From Liolophura sinensis (lineage: Eukaryota > Mollusca > Polyplacophora > Chitonida > Chitonidae), in assembly GCF_032854445.1 (NCBI RefSeq), contig NC_088300.1, positions 51,560,984 through 51,624,983 on the forward strand: a stretch of 64,000 nt of DNA, given 5' to 3'. A program made the translations under genes and the position numbers. Numbering within the stretch: the stretch's first letter is position 1; the number at the start of each line of letters is the position of its first letter. This document shows positions 29,401 to 43,400 of the stretch, piece by piece. The notes under the pieces were generated by a model. That model was not told where the DNA came from. It worked only from the letters and a program-made list of their open reading frames with translations, and did no database searches.

Positions 29401-31266
29401 AGAAGAAGTCCTTGATGGAAGCCCAGGCAGCAGAGGTGATATTCAGGTAAGTTTATGTCATTGGTTGGAGATTGGTCAATATTAAGCGCTTAATACTCCA
29501 TTACTGTATTTACAAGTTGCAATACCAGCCTCTAGAGCATGTTGTCTTATGTAGAATTATCAGCACTGGTATTTTCAATTTGTAGTTGATCTTCAGCTCA
29601 GTCGTGTAGAACTTATTTGTTAGTTTCCCAATTATTTCAGCAAGCATCCAAATGATTTACAGGCAGTGGACCATTCCAGGCTACGGAATTTGACATGAAT
29701 GGAACGATCGTTCGCACCTTGGTTACGTGGAGTGTAATTTTGCAGACCGATAAATCGGATACGCTCATCTGTCCCCCGGAACTTTCCTACAATTGCAGCA
29801 CTTGAACTGCGTAGCGCTCAGGGGGTAAATTAGAGTTACCCAGGCTTCCTGATCACCAATTTTCGCGAATGATCGGTCTGTTTTCGCATCATGGTGAAAC
29901 AGAATGATCGGTTATTCAAGGCTTAAAAGCCATAACCGATTTTTGGGTTCCGTCACCCACCCAAATTTCATGGCCCGCCATTCAGTGTAAATCATTGAGA
30001 TCTAACACAATAAAGACCAGAGCCCTATTCCATATAGCAGTTGTAGGCTAAGTTGGTTGTAATTACGTTCTACAACTACATGTAACTATCGTTAACATAG
30101 AATGTATATCAGTAAGCTGTGTGCTCATGTAGTTACAACTTAGTCAACAGTCACATTGAGGCTCTACCAGAGCTTTGTACCTGATCATTTATTACACCAA
30201 GTATGGATGCTTGTCCAATGCCTGTTTGTTCAGTTTGAGAAATCTCTGACATTTCAGTAAGCATTATTAAGATCATTAAATTGCTGAGTTAAAATCACAT
30301 TTATGTTCATGGTGAGGTCTTTTTGCTAATTTGCGGTGACATAAGAGCAATGTGAGCCAGAGATAACATAAGGAAATGAATTTACAACGTAGTTTGCAAT
30401 CTTCCTTTGACATAGAACTCAGTCATAATGGGCATCGTTTTTACAAAGACAGATAATTTTTTTTTTTTGTTTCGGTTTATTTTTTTAGGATATAAAGGCT
30501 TTTAATCAAAAGTGTATTACATATCTGTTGTGTCTGAAATTTGATTTGCAGCATTTAAATTCTGGGATTATTTTATGTGAACTGTTACTGTAGCATGGTT
30601 TGAAGCCCGGTTTTGTTTTGAACTGTTGTGTACAGGGGAAAAAGACATCAACACTCCATCAGAAATTCTCTGATTTGGCCCAAGCAGAGGCTGAACTGCA
30701 GGACAGAATTAATTTCCTCAAACTTTCAGGATTGACCATGGATTCTAGGTAAGTGTTGAAAACTTTATCTCTTCATTAAAACACTTCACCCTGTATCAAT
30801 CTTTATCTATGTCTTCAGGCAAAAGAGAGTCAATTATTTTGTGTCTGTTGAAAGCAAGATGTTCATCTTGACATAATTATGTATATAGGGAAAGGCATTG
30901 CCTTGTTTATGTACATTGTACTGTATGCCTGTCTAGCACAGTAAGTCGCCATGACATCACCACCATATATACATGCAGACAGTGGATTTACACCTAGGAA
31001 ATTTTGGCAGTCAGAAAGTAATGCAATACCTGCTAATTCTGTCTTTTTAGATATGCCCCTTTTCAGTGTTTCTTTGTTAAGCGGATAGTTAACTGGAAAA
31101 CTGCGTCAAGATGAACATGCGCGTGTACATATGCAAAAAACAGCTGACTTTAACATGCGTAAGATGTTACATTGTAAATGTATTGCATTCTCCACCAACT
31201 CCAGCTCCACCATGTGATAATATTAAAAGCCTTATTAAACTGGAATTAGATTTAAGAGTCCAGCTG

Positions 31267-31305
<39 letters not shown>

Positions 31306-31380
31306 AGATTTCTTCACACTGTAATATGCAGCCACACAGCCTTGTAATATCACCTATCCATGTGCCACTCGTGACTTTTG

Positions 31381-31427
<47 letters not shown>

Positions 31428-34400
31428 AAACTCAATCATGCCCACAGTTATTTAAAAAGACACCCTATTATATAAAGTCTAAATGTGTAACTGATGACCT
31501 TTATCAGTAATCAGTCAGCTGAGCTCATTATCTGCTAATCTTACCCATTATGACATGTAACTCTCACTCTTCAGTGAAGATACTTAAGATAGTCATTTTA
31601 AAGAAGGATATAAATTTAGAGGACCTTAGAGAAGAGTTATTAAAAAGCATTATACTCTAGTAGAAGAACTGTGAAAAATTCTTTTTTTGATTTTTTTTCT
31701 TTTAAACAAGTTAGAGCAGATCAAAAGTATTGACATCAAGGTTATGATGCTGGCATCATGGCATCCCAACTGATAACCCTGAGACCTTGACAAAATGCCA
31801 GATGATTGCTCACATAATTGAGCTAAAGTTTAGAAAAGAGTTTTCAGTATTTTGGACCTTAGGAAAAAACTTCTTTCTGTTAGTGACAGTAGCTACATAA
31901 CATTCAGACACAAGTAAGATTCATGTGTAGTGATGACATGACATCATCAGTGTGGCTATGACGGTGGCTTACTGGCTTGAGTTAGCAAGGTTTGACACAT
32001 GGATTTTAGCATGGTTTTCTTCTCATATAGAGAGGGTTTTCATGTACGGTCGTGGTGTCAAATCATGTGTGTAGTGAAGCAAGATTTAGTAGAATTCTGC
32101 GCTGGATTTCTCCTTTAGATATGTGAAAATTATTTGACATTAGATAAAGCTACATTTGTTTAAATGGACAACTTCAATACTTTCAAAAAATCATTACATG
32201 TACGTGTGTTTATGAATTTTGGCAGAATGGGACTCTAGTATAATAATATTCTGACCACCATATCTCAGGCCATAATGTGCCCAGTTATACAGTATGTGCA
32301 TAATTAAAGGAAAAGGTTGAGGTATGGAGGTTAACATATATATCATGTTGTGTGAGCCACTGGTTGGGCAACCTTATGTAGGACTGTAAGTTATTTAGGA
32401 TATTGTAAGTTACATGTTGTAAAAAAAAGGACCAAAGTAACACACACAAAAAAAAAATAAAGAGAGAGAAACACACAAAGAAGAAAATAAAATAAGTTGG
32501 TGTAACAATAAGTTCTCAGGCTTATGAAAACAGGTAAGCACAATCCTTTGTCTTTTACCATATAACATGTATATGTATACTATAGTTGATAGGAGTGGCT
32601 TTTATGATAATGTTGAGTGCAGCTTGCATTGCCAGTAATTGTCAGATGGGATAGTATGTGTATGTATATTAATATATTTAAATAACACCTGTTAGGACAG
32701 CTAATCACAACCAGTCATAGGAGGTGAAAATAGCTTACCTGTGTTCGTTAACATGACTGAAGAACCTGGAGGTAAAGGGGCTGTGTTCATGTGAACATCT
32801 GAGGATTTTTGAGCTCCCAAGATGTCTGTGTTGAAGCTTAATGATTGACCACAATTCTCTGATATAGTTTTGCAGGTAAATTCTTTCGAAACTTTCTTCT
32901 GCATCCTCTTTTTTTTTAATTGTGAAGGTTACTAATGTGATCTTGATATTATGCATACAGTGATACGCGTGGCAGACATGAATCTGCGAATAGTGTATAA
33001 CTTGTGATATGAATAAATTAACAGCTACAGCGTAGCTTAGTTTGTTTGCATGGGTACACGGTTAACTGACTAGGGTGATGTATTTGATTTATGTGGTGAT
33101 GAAGAAAACAGGCGACTGCTTGCAGAGATCTGATCATAGAACAAGGCACTCTTTGTTCACAGAATTCAGTGGCCTGACATAAGAGATATGTAATAAGACT
33201 TACAGTATTTAAATTGAGCATTTTCGGCATTTTATCATTTGCAGTCTTGAAGAAAATCAGAACTTGTCGCTGGTTGAATACGAGACATTGGTGATGGAGT
33301 TGAGAGAGAAGGTGGACAGCCTACAGGAGAAAGAGAGCAGGTAAGGCTATTACTGTTATGTAGTTGACTCGGTGGCTCAGATCGAATTTACTCAGTGGGA
33401 TTTAGGGAATGCAATATATCAAAAGGAAATATGACCCAACTCATTTTATTTGATTTGTACCTTTGCACTAAAATTTAATGACTATTTAAACATTTTGATT
33501 CTGTGGATTCACAAATCACTCATGTGAAAAAACTTGTAGCATAAAGTAAGGAGGGAACATGAAATCTTCCAACATTTCTTTAACTTGATTAGCATTTATT
33601 GACTTTCATATTAAAAATTTTGGGCATCCTCAGGATGTATCTTAAGATAATTAAAATTATTGAAGGCTTTTGAAATCTGCAAAGAACTTGTATTGCTTTC
33701 TTAGAATACATGTGGCTCTTATTTTATTTGAATTTTATTTTGGCATAATACCACAGTGCCAGTATTTCAGCTATTTTTTGTAAAGGAATTTTTCAGGTTT
33801 CCAAACTTTACAGAAATGCACCTTGTAATTAAAACAATTGAAATCTAGTACTGATTTAGCAAAATGATATTTTTTAACAAGTTTAACGATTTTGTCTTTT
33901 TTTTCCTATGCACTATTGTGCACTAAACGTACAAAATGGCTGCTTATTTTAGGCAGAGTTTATTTTTATACTATGTGTGAAACAAAATTTTCCTGCCAGT
34001 ATGCGACTATTCATTTGTATGTCATATTATGCAACAATGTGTAATTTCTGTGTTATTATCTTACATTATTATTAATGGACATGTATCTTATTACGCTGTT
34101 ACCCTAACTTAAACATGATTACATGACACCAAACCAGAAAAGCAAAAACACATAAAACAAAGAGACATGGAAATAACATTAATAGTGTCACGTTTGTGGT
34201 GTTGCATTCTGATTAGATGGTGTGTATTAACACAGGGTCGGTGATTGCTTATTCATGCATTCATAAGGAGACTATGAAGCAGGTAATTAACATACATACC
34301 ATTGTTCACATCTGCATTCAGGATAAAGCTTGTATTTCTACTGGATGGAAGAAAAAACTTGTAACACCTTTTAGTAGATTTAATGTGTTTTTATTCATTG

Positions 34401-37400
34401 TTTGCATTAATTATTCCTAGTATTATTCACTTTTTATCCTCTTTTTTTTTTTTAAGAAGTAATACAACACGTTTTATCATCAGAGAGATTAATTATCGTG
34501 TTGTGGATATAATATTATCTATATTTATCAACTAGACCGGCCATACTTTTATGTTTCTACAATTTTATTATCGTGAGAAAAAAAGAGGAAAGGAAAACAT
34601 GAAGTATGCCAGATATATGTTCAGAATACATACAAAACTTTAGAGCAAGTGTTAGCATAGTGCACTTAACAGAAGCCAGAGTATACATGTATCAACTGAC
34701 AGTAGACAGTCCACTAGTCACCAACATATTCTCTTGATTTCAGTTTATAATATGTCATGAGAATTCATGTTAGGTGATGATTCTGGAAAATCATATGTGA
34801 CTTTACATGTAGGGTGCTTCAGAAAATAACGTTTCCTTTTTGCTTTTTTATTTGCACTTTATCAACAAATATGTAGGTCATTATTGCATACTGGTATTTA
34901 AAAGGTTGAAATTTGTCAAACTGGCCAATCAGATCAAATGAGTTTTAATTATTGAATTGGAAAACAACCATTGATAACATTATCCCCTGGCTTCAGTACT
35001 TAAGATACATTTGTAAATGTGATAATATGAAAGAGCTATTTCTTTTCAAAAGATCATTTTTTTTTTGTACTGTTTAAGTTTTTTTAATTTTCAAACGTCT
35101 ATATGAGCATGCTATGGATGTGCATTGGTCAGAATTGATTCGAAGTAATACACAATCCCAGAAAAACTTTCTTGATGACATCGCCATCTGGCCAGCTTTC
35201 ATGCAACTGTGTGAATTCTGATCAGTCAATTTTTATAACTGTCCTAAACAGTTGCCTTAATTGTGCTGTTATATAACTTAGAGTCTACATCATTTACGAA
35301 AAATTTAACGAAAAATCTGAGTAAGTTCCGTAAAGCGGGTCTTGTTGTTTGTGTGTAATCCTGCAAACTGCTAACAATTGATAAGTAAGCTGTAAAACCC
35401 CTAGCATACATATACATGCAAACTACGGCCTTCACAATGTGAGTAGCATACTACACACTTGATGTGGAGAGTATTCTCTGGGGCATGCTCATGTGTAGGC
35501 AGTGTGTCTTGTACAAGGAAACCCACTTAAGGGGGTTAATGTCTTGACAGTTGTGGGTCAAGGAATGCTACCACATAGCATGTGCTTGTTGTCCAAGTGA
35601 AACATCAAGTGTGCAGTCTGTAAGCTGAAGTACATCTTGATATCATGTTAAGACCATTGTAATTTGGTACTAACCATGCTTAAAGATAAGGTTGTGGCAC
35701 ATGCCCAAGTTATGGTATCACAATATGGGAAAGCTCATTTGGAAAGGTATCAGGATTGTCTACTGTACAGATGGTTTTATGGGAGACGCTGTGCTCATAA
35801 AACTACAATTATGGTGCTTTGATGAAGGTTTGGAATTATTCACAATATACCACATCAGTGAAAGTTTTTGAGAAAAGTTAAAATCAATTTTTCATTAAAT
35901 TTAAAGAAAAAAAATCATAGAAAAAAAACCCCCTAAAGAGTCCATATGTTCAGTTCTGTGTAATTTGTAGTTTAGCAGAAGAGTAAATACAGTCTTTGTA
36001 TTCTTTATGAGGAACCTTATTTGTTATGCTGCATAATCTGTATATGCTACCTGAACCTCATTGCACTTTACTGGCCATCAACGCAGATTGTTTGACACCT
36101 GTATGATTTGAACCATTGAGGCGTGAGTTTGGGTGTAACACCTGTCAACTGATTAAACACCTGGCTCAAGTCTCACCTGGTCCAGGCGAACCAATCAATT
36201 TGGTCTCATAGTCTACATTTTTATTTACTTTTTAATGAGTATTACCTACATGTAACTTTGTTAAATGACATAAGTTTGCATGCAGTTACAAACCTCATCT
36301 TTTAGCTAGGTTAAAGTTATTTAAATGTGAGGCATTCATGAATATATCAGTAAATATTAGAACTGTTTATAAGTGTTTTACTTTCTATTGGGGATGGAGG
36401 GGGAGTGGGGGTAGATTGATTGCTATATTGTTCAGTAAATGCTAATATATCTTAATTTTCATATTTAATGTTTATGTGTACAATGTAGATTTCTGTTATT
36501 GACATTTACCCCAAATAAAGTGGCTCTGTAGGTGTATATATGCCATACAAACACACAAATGAGCACTGTGTGGTCAGAGTTGTTCATTAACAAAATGCTC
36601 AATGTTTCCAGCATTGTGGAATATGTATAGTCGATGTTGCCTTACCTTATCAGTGACCTAAGCTGCTCCCTGCTCTCCACTCTGTCCTAGGTTGTAAAGT
36701 TTCTTTTGAAGGACTTCTGGGTTATCAGATATAATCTCTGGCCACAATCCAGGTCTTGTTTACAACGGTCATAAAACAAATAAATCATTCTTAAGTGCAT
36801 TTTACAACTAATATGAAGTCACACATGTTCTTAGCTCTGACTAATATTGCTTGATATTAACTGATTATATTGTACTGTTATAAAGGGGAGGGGGTATTGG
36901 TTTATGTGACATAGTCTGGTTATGGGGTGATAAGTAAGGGTGAGTGGCTTAAGAATTTAGGCTGGACAAGTATAAAAGGGTAATCTTACTAGCGGCATCA
37001 ATTACCCTGATTTTAACCCCCAACAGGCTCATGCTTGCCCAGCCCTACCCACGCTCATTGTAGCCTCTAAGGGCAGGCAGAATTTCACCGGGATTTTTAC
37101 CTGACCGGGCCCACACTACACCTGACAGGCTTCATTACAGCTGTGCTGTTGGAAATATTAGCTTTCACTTTACACTGTATTTGTCTCAGAAATAACTTGG
37201 GGTCTCATTTGTTGACTCGTGAGCAAACTAATTATACATGCTTGTTTGTTAAGGTAATTCAGTGTGTGCAGGCAAAATACGATACCTTACACAAGCATAT
37301 ATTTACCTGGTTTCCTGGGTTCCCTCTTATACCCAGCTGTGAATTGCAGAACGCACTTTTCAGTTCAGGCTGTGGCCGTAAATGATTAACGTCAAATGTG

Positions 37401-40400
37401 GGGTTGGTAGTGAGATACCTCATACATCAGTTTTACCCAGATATTGATTGATTTCTGGGGACTTATGGTGTAGTGCATGTGGTTGAACATAGTGGTTTGA
37501 ATGGAGTATGGTAGAATAAACTGGTACAGTGTATACAATGTGCCATACATTATGCTGGTCAGTTTGGAGCCTGTACTAAGGATGCGATAATTCAGACATT
37601 GTGGAACTGAGTACTTATTGTCAGGTGATTTTCTGGGACATGCCTTACAATACACTTTGAATGGTAATAGAGGTATTTGTGTACTACAGAACCTAGTTTT
37701 AAATTTGGAATACTCTGCCCTGTTCCAGGTTAAAACGACGCCTCTATGAGAAGTCTGGAATAGGACCAAATACTCAGGTTCGAAAACTCTACGATCGGAT
37801 CATTGATCTTGAAGCATCAGAATCCAGATTACAACGAAAAGTGGAATATCTCCGGCTGTCAGAAGAGGACTTGCATCGTCGTTTAGCAGCAGCTCAAAAC
37901 CGTGAACCAACAACGACCAAAAAATCTGTGTTGCTTACTTCAGTGCTTCCAAAACGTGAGTCTCAAAAGGAGGAACTTCAAATCACCATTGAACAGTTTA
38001 AGAAAAATGAATCCTCCTTGAACCGTAGGATTGAGGAACTGCAGAAGAAAAATGAGGATCTGAACCAGAAAATTGGCTCCTTTCGGGGTTCTGAATGCTC
38101 TCTGAACAGGAAGCTGGAGATAGCGGAAAGTATAGACAAGGGAGGTAACACCATGTTGGAAAAGCCAGAGGACGTTCTTACCCAAAGGGTACGGGAGCTG
38201 GAGAAAAGTGAAAAACTGCTAAAAAAACAGGTAAGCTAAAAGTTTGTAAAGTGTAACTTCCTGATTGTTGTTGTTTTATTGTAATAATCCACATTATTGT
38301 TTTTCTTTTTCTTTTTTTCTTTCTCTTTTTCGTTATCAACAAGCACTTAACCAACTATTTTAACCATTTTTTTTTGTTCTTTCTCATAAATTCTATGCGC
38401 AAAATTTAATTTCCCCAGTGTTCTGCTTATCACCAAGGTAAAGTCAAAAAAGTGTTTGCTTTGTTTAGTGTATTTGTAGCTGGGTCTTACATATAAGATC
38501 AAGAAGACTAGCACATATTCTGATTATCGGCCTACATAACTAAATGTGGTGTTCATGTTTGGCAGTGAAGGGCAGTATATGGCATCTAACGACAGTAGAA
38601 ATAATATTCTTGCTTTGGGCATTGTTAAACTTCATGCAGCCCTTTCACCCAATCCTCCCTTGGATTAATACCATAAGGAGTACTTCCTCTCCAGCCGTAC
38701 GTGAGAAGGCGTTCCAGCAACCTGTGGATGGTCGTGGGTTTTCCCACAGGGCTGTGCCCTGTTTCCTCCCACCATTATGCTGGCCACCATCGTATAAGTG
38801 TAATATTTTTGAGTACGATGTAAAACACCAATCAAATAAATAAATAAACAAATAATGAACATAGCTGTCAGATTTCTGAGTTCTTTTGAGTTTAGTACCT
38901 GGAGATTTTAATTCAGCTTTTGGTGTCATGAATATTCAGGAGCCTGTCAACAGTGTGGTCACTCTTCCCAGTCCAACCTGGGGATGGTCAGGGGTTTCCC
39001 CCAGGCTCTGTTTGGTTTTCCGTTTGCCATAAAGCTGGCTGCTGACATATAAGTGATACATTGAGGAGTACTGTGTAGGACAGCAATCAAATAATAAATA
39101 AAATGATACACCAAGGCTGCAGTGTTGCTTGCTAAAATACAAACACGCAGGAAACCGGAATTTATGGAAGTGATGGAAAATATCCTGTGGATACATTAGA
39201 AAGTCCATGAAATATGTACATGTATGTGTTTATATAAAGACATACACTTATAGCTTTTGAATTATGCACAAATGGCTGATGTCTGCAGCATAGTACGAAC
39301 AAGTATATGTAAAGAAGTTAAAACTTCTTTGTGCTTATCTGATAACCTGTGGATAGATTATTTGCTTGATTAAGATTTCAAAATGAAGTGTAACTGCATA
39401 CCTGGCGCTAATTAGCTCAGTTGATATTTAACACCTGATTGTGTGCTGATATCTCACAGGTTAGATGGAGCAGATATCACATTAGGCTATAATGTGATCA
39501 GGACACTCTATACAATGTAAAAGGCTTTAATGGCATTATCTTAGTGATTCTGCCACCTGAGCTTGTCAGAGAGAACTTCTAGACCCTGGGAAACCCAGAT
39601 CCTCTATATGTGAGAACCAATATGTGGTATAAAGACAAGCAATTAAAACCATGCATGGAAGATTTTACTAATTTCTTGTGCCTGAATAATATGCTATTCT
39701 ATTTCTATATTTATGAGTGAAATAAGAGTTTTATAAGAAATAAGGAATAAGAGACTAGGTGCACAAAATAATTTACAAATTAGGAAGAAAATTAGAAGTT
39801 AAATAACGTTATCAACGTTAAGTTACTTAAGTTTGAGTACACATTTATAATACTTAAAAACAAACATTAATGAATGAAAAGCTTTGAATTTTTGAAAAGC
39901 AGTTAAAATTTTAGATGCGTTGTTCATATGCATACAGCATGATAACTTTGTCTCAGTCATACATGTCAACTTTTATTTAATTTCATAAATGAGTTATCAG
40001 ATACTGATAGATATTTTTTCTTGTATATTACAAATTTGCAACAACGGTGCCACCTCTCTGATATTCCCAGCAAACTAAAAATAGTCAAATCTTTTTCCAG
40101 AGTATTTCAGTCTGCTCAAATGTGACATTATGCATTTTGATCACCCATGCATAAGGTCAAGTCAATTCCAAGGAATAAAAGCTGCTAGACGTTTCAAAAC
40201 CTCAAAACCTGTCAAACTGTGAATTGTACTTTGAAGTGTGACAAACAGTTGAATTTCAGGTTGTGTGTGCAATGTATAAGAAGAACTTGTTGCAGAGGTA
40301 TTTAAGGTCATTGAGTTTATGATTTATGGAGAGTAACATTTCTTTGTTTTGGGCTATTTCGACAGGTGAGAGAATTAGAAGAAGACAAAGAAAAGTTGAT

Positions 40401-43400
40401 TGAACTATCCAGCCATGAGAAGACCCTAGTCCATGAACAGAATGAGGAAATTCATAAACTCCAGCTCTCGGAAAAGGCTCTCAAAGATCAGGTCAACAAT
40501 TTTGAGCTGTCAGAACGCTTGCTACATGTGCTTGCTACATGTGAAAATCCAGAAACTTGAAGATGAGGTGAATACCGTGGAGGATAAACTCAGAGTTATG
40601 ACAGCCAATGAGGGAAGATATCAGGAGATTCTGAAAAAATACAAACTGGACGGAGAATTGAACGCAGCAAAGTCAGAGAATATGGTAGCTACTGTCGAAG
40701 AGCTATCTATGTCCGAAACTGCTCTGAAAAAACGAGTGCAGCAGTTGGAAATGGAGAATTCAGAGATCACAGGAAAGTCTGAGTCCTTAGATAAGCAGTT
40801 GAAATATGTGGAAGATGCTAAAAGTTTGTTGAATCGCCATCTGAGAGAGGCTGAGCAAGAGAAGAAAACTTTGTGTGACCAGATGAATGCTGTTCAGCAG
40901 CTAAAGGGAACAGCTCAACAGAGGAATGAAGAGCTGGCAAAGCTGAACCAGACTCTGTCTAACAAGATTCATAAGCTACAGGAGGAAAAGGCAGGTTTGG
41001 TGTACAAGCTATCTCACAGTCAGATCCAGATTGAGGCACTGGAGCGAAAACTTGGATCTGTCAGGGAATCGGAACTAAAACTAAAACACCAGGTCAGCGA
41101 CCTTGAAAAGTGCCAGCAAGGACTTCACAAAGAAGTGAAGGAATTCCGACTGCGAGATATCGATTCACAGGCAAAGCTCCGAGAAATGGACCAGGAAGTG
41201 GTTCTACTGAAGGATCAGCTGACGAAACTGAAACACCGAGAGAAGACTTTGCGTTACAGAGTACAGGAGCTGGAGAATGCTAATCCAGGGGTAAGATCAG
41301 TTAATCCTCAGGTAATCTGATTATTAGCACAGCACAAGCTTTGAACTCCAGTAGGGATTATCACAAGCTAGCAGGGAAGCAAGGAGTCAGTTAAATGTCA
41401 ACAAAAACATGTAATCACTTGATGACACTTAGCCCATCCTGTTTTCCAGAAAATTAGTTTTGAGATGTTGCAGAAATACTGCTTATGTGCATTCATAATA
41501 CAAACCCTAATTAATTCTGTTTGATAGAAAACAGTGAATTTTTTCCATTTTTGTGTATGATTGTTCCATCACCAAAGGATGTTCGCAAAGCTAAACACTA
41601 AACACTGCGTGTACAATTTCTATGTGCTTAGAGAAAATTTTCTGTTTGTTTTTTTTTTAACTCCAGTCCCCCTTGTCCAGTATGTCCCTAGACTTGGACT
41701 CGTCAGCACAGTTCAATAATTATCAGCAAAAAATACTTACCCTAACTCGAGAAAATGAAGAACTGAAATCTGAGATGGAAAAGCGCAACGTCCTGTTTGA
41801 GAAATCAGAGAACAGCTCTCTCTCAGCAGAGGAAATCAAACGGCTTCAGGATAGAGAAATTTCATGGGAGGAATCTCAGGTAGGTGGGAATCCGTTAGGA
41901 AAGGTCAATGAGGAATTCAAAATAAAAGTCGATGACATTCAAAATCAGGTACATGGCTGCAACTATTTGTCTACAACCACATCTTATCCGTGCACTATAG
42001 ACAGCAGATGTAAAATTTAAAGAGAACAAATTCTGTGGATTTTGACACTTTTGTAGAAGAGGTATTATTAAATTTTAGGAAGTTTTCAGAAATACCTTAC
42101 AATATGTACATGTAAAGAAGGCTGTACATTTCATGAAATGTGTCATTTTCTCCTGATCCTGATGTGATTGTTAGTTGATGTATCTTACAATGTATTTACA
42201 GAATAATTGTGGTCATGAAGAAGAGGTTATGAGATTGAAGGAGAGGTTGGATGCTTATAGTGAAACCATTCAGGTAATGTCTGATATTCCATGTAATGAT
42301 TTGATTTGAAACAAAAAGGTCAGTTTTAATTATAAATCTAAATCCATAACTCCCGTGGTTGAAATATTCTAAAACTTTAACGAGAATTGGGATGGATGGT
42401 ATTTGATATTATGGAAGCAAATTCATAATTAGTTAACATTTTTGCTTGCACATCAGCGAGTATTTTTGTTTCATCAGTTATTTTGACAAGTTTTCAGTGG
42501 CTTCATAACAGTTAAATATTCCATTCTTGTACAGAAATATGTTTTGTTTTTTTTCTCATTCAGAGAGTTATGGGTTTTTTTGTTTTTTTCAGAGATTACA
42601 GAAAGCTTTAGAGATCAGAACTGAACAAGAAAAAGGTAATATTGTGCTGGAAGCGATTTTTTATTCAGATTTTCACATTTTGTTTTCATGATGTTATTTG
42701 CCTTTAGTCTGTACCACCTGTGGTTTTATGTATGTGTATATTCAGGTGATACACATTCCTGTAATACCAGAAATATACCCACAGGTATTACCCACATGCA
42801 GTTACGTATTAAGTACCTTGTGATATGGCCAATGTGGAGGTTGTAATAGTACATATTACAATAGCTTACTATTGTCTGGGACTGCTATCAGTTGAACAGA
42901 TATTATATATGACCATGGTTGTCTTAGGTCTATAGTTTGACCTCTTGTGACCTGTAAGACAAGTTATTGAGCCCATGTGTACAGGTAGATCAGGACAATG
43001 CTTCCCTCTTTCACCAGAGTGCCAGCTGTGTTGCCACTGTCTGTTCTACTATTGATTTTGTAATGCACATTCTACTACCACTGCAGCATTGTCATTCATA
43101 CAATGGGCAGTGCCTACTGTGGTAGTAGTGGGGCTCTTGAGAGGTGGGAGTTTGTAGATAAAACTGTTGTTTTTTTTCAACAGAAGTAAGCATTTGAAGC
43201 AGACTTTTTTTGGGGGATGATATTTAAACTGAATATTTCTGGGTTTTCTTCTTGAGCTTGCATTAAAATGAGAAGATTATATGTCACTATATTGAACACA
43301 CACCACCCATGGAGAGCCTCAAACAGTTAGCAGTTTGCTACAACTCCAGTCATTGAGTAAGAATGCATGTCATAGCTCCAAGAGAGCACAGATCCCTTGA

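Larger units (their letters stand above)
30749..33244 (+). other. Intron 7
   Basis: 2,496 bp containing two (TA)n microsatellites. No exon or full-length transposon was recognised. Confidence 0.5.
38231..40365 (+). other. Intron 9 with two SINE copies
   Basis: It holds SINE fragments at 38682 and 38970. The remainder is AT-rich with no exon seen. Confidence 0.55.

Noticed and set aside
31111-31435. Open frames containing IYIYIYIY
   Set aside because: Translations of the (TA)n microsatellites.
40480-40560. A tiny intron explaining the frame change
   Set aside because: The removable segment would be 13 or about 26 bases, too short to be spliced, whereas a perfect 13-bp duplication explains it exactly.
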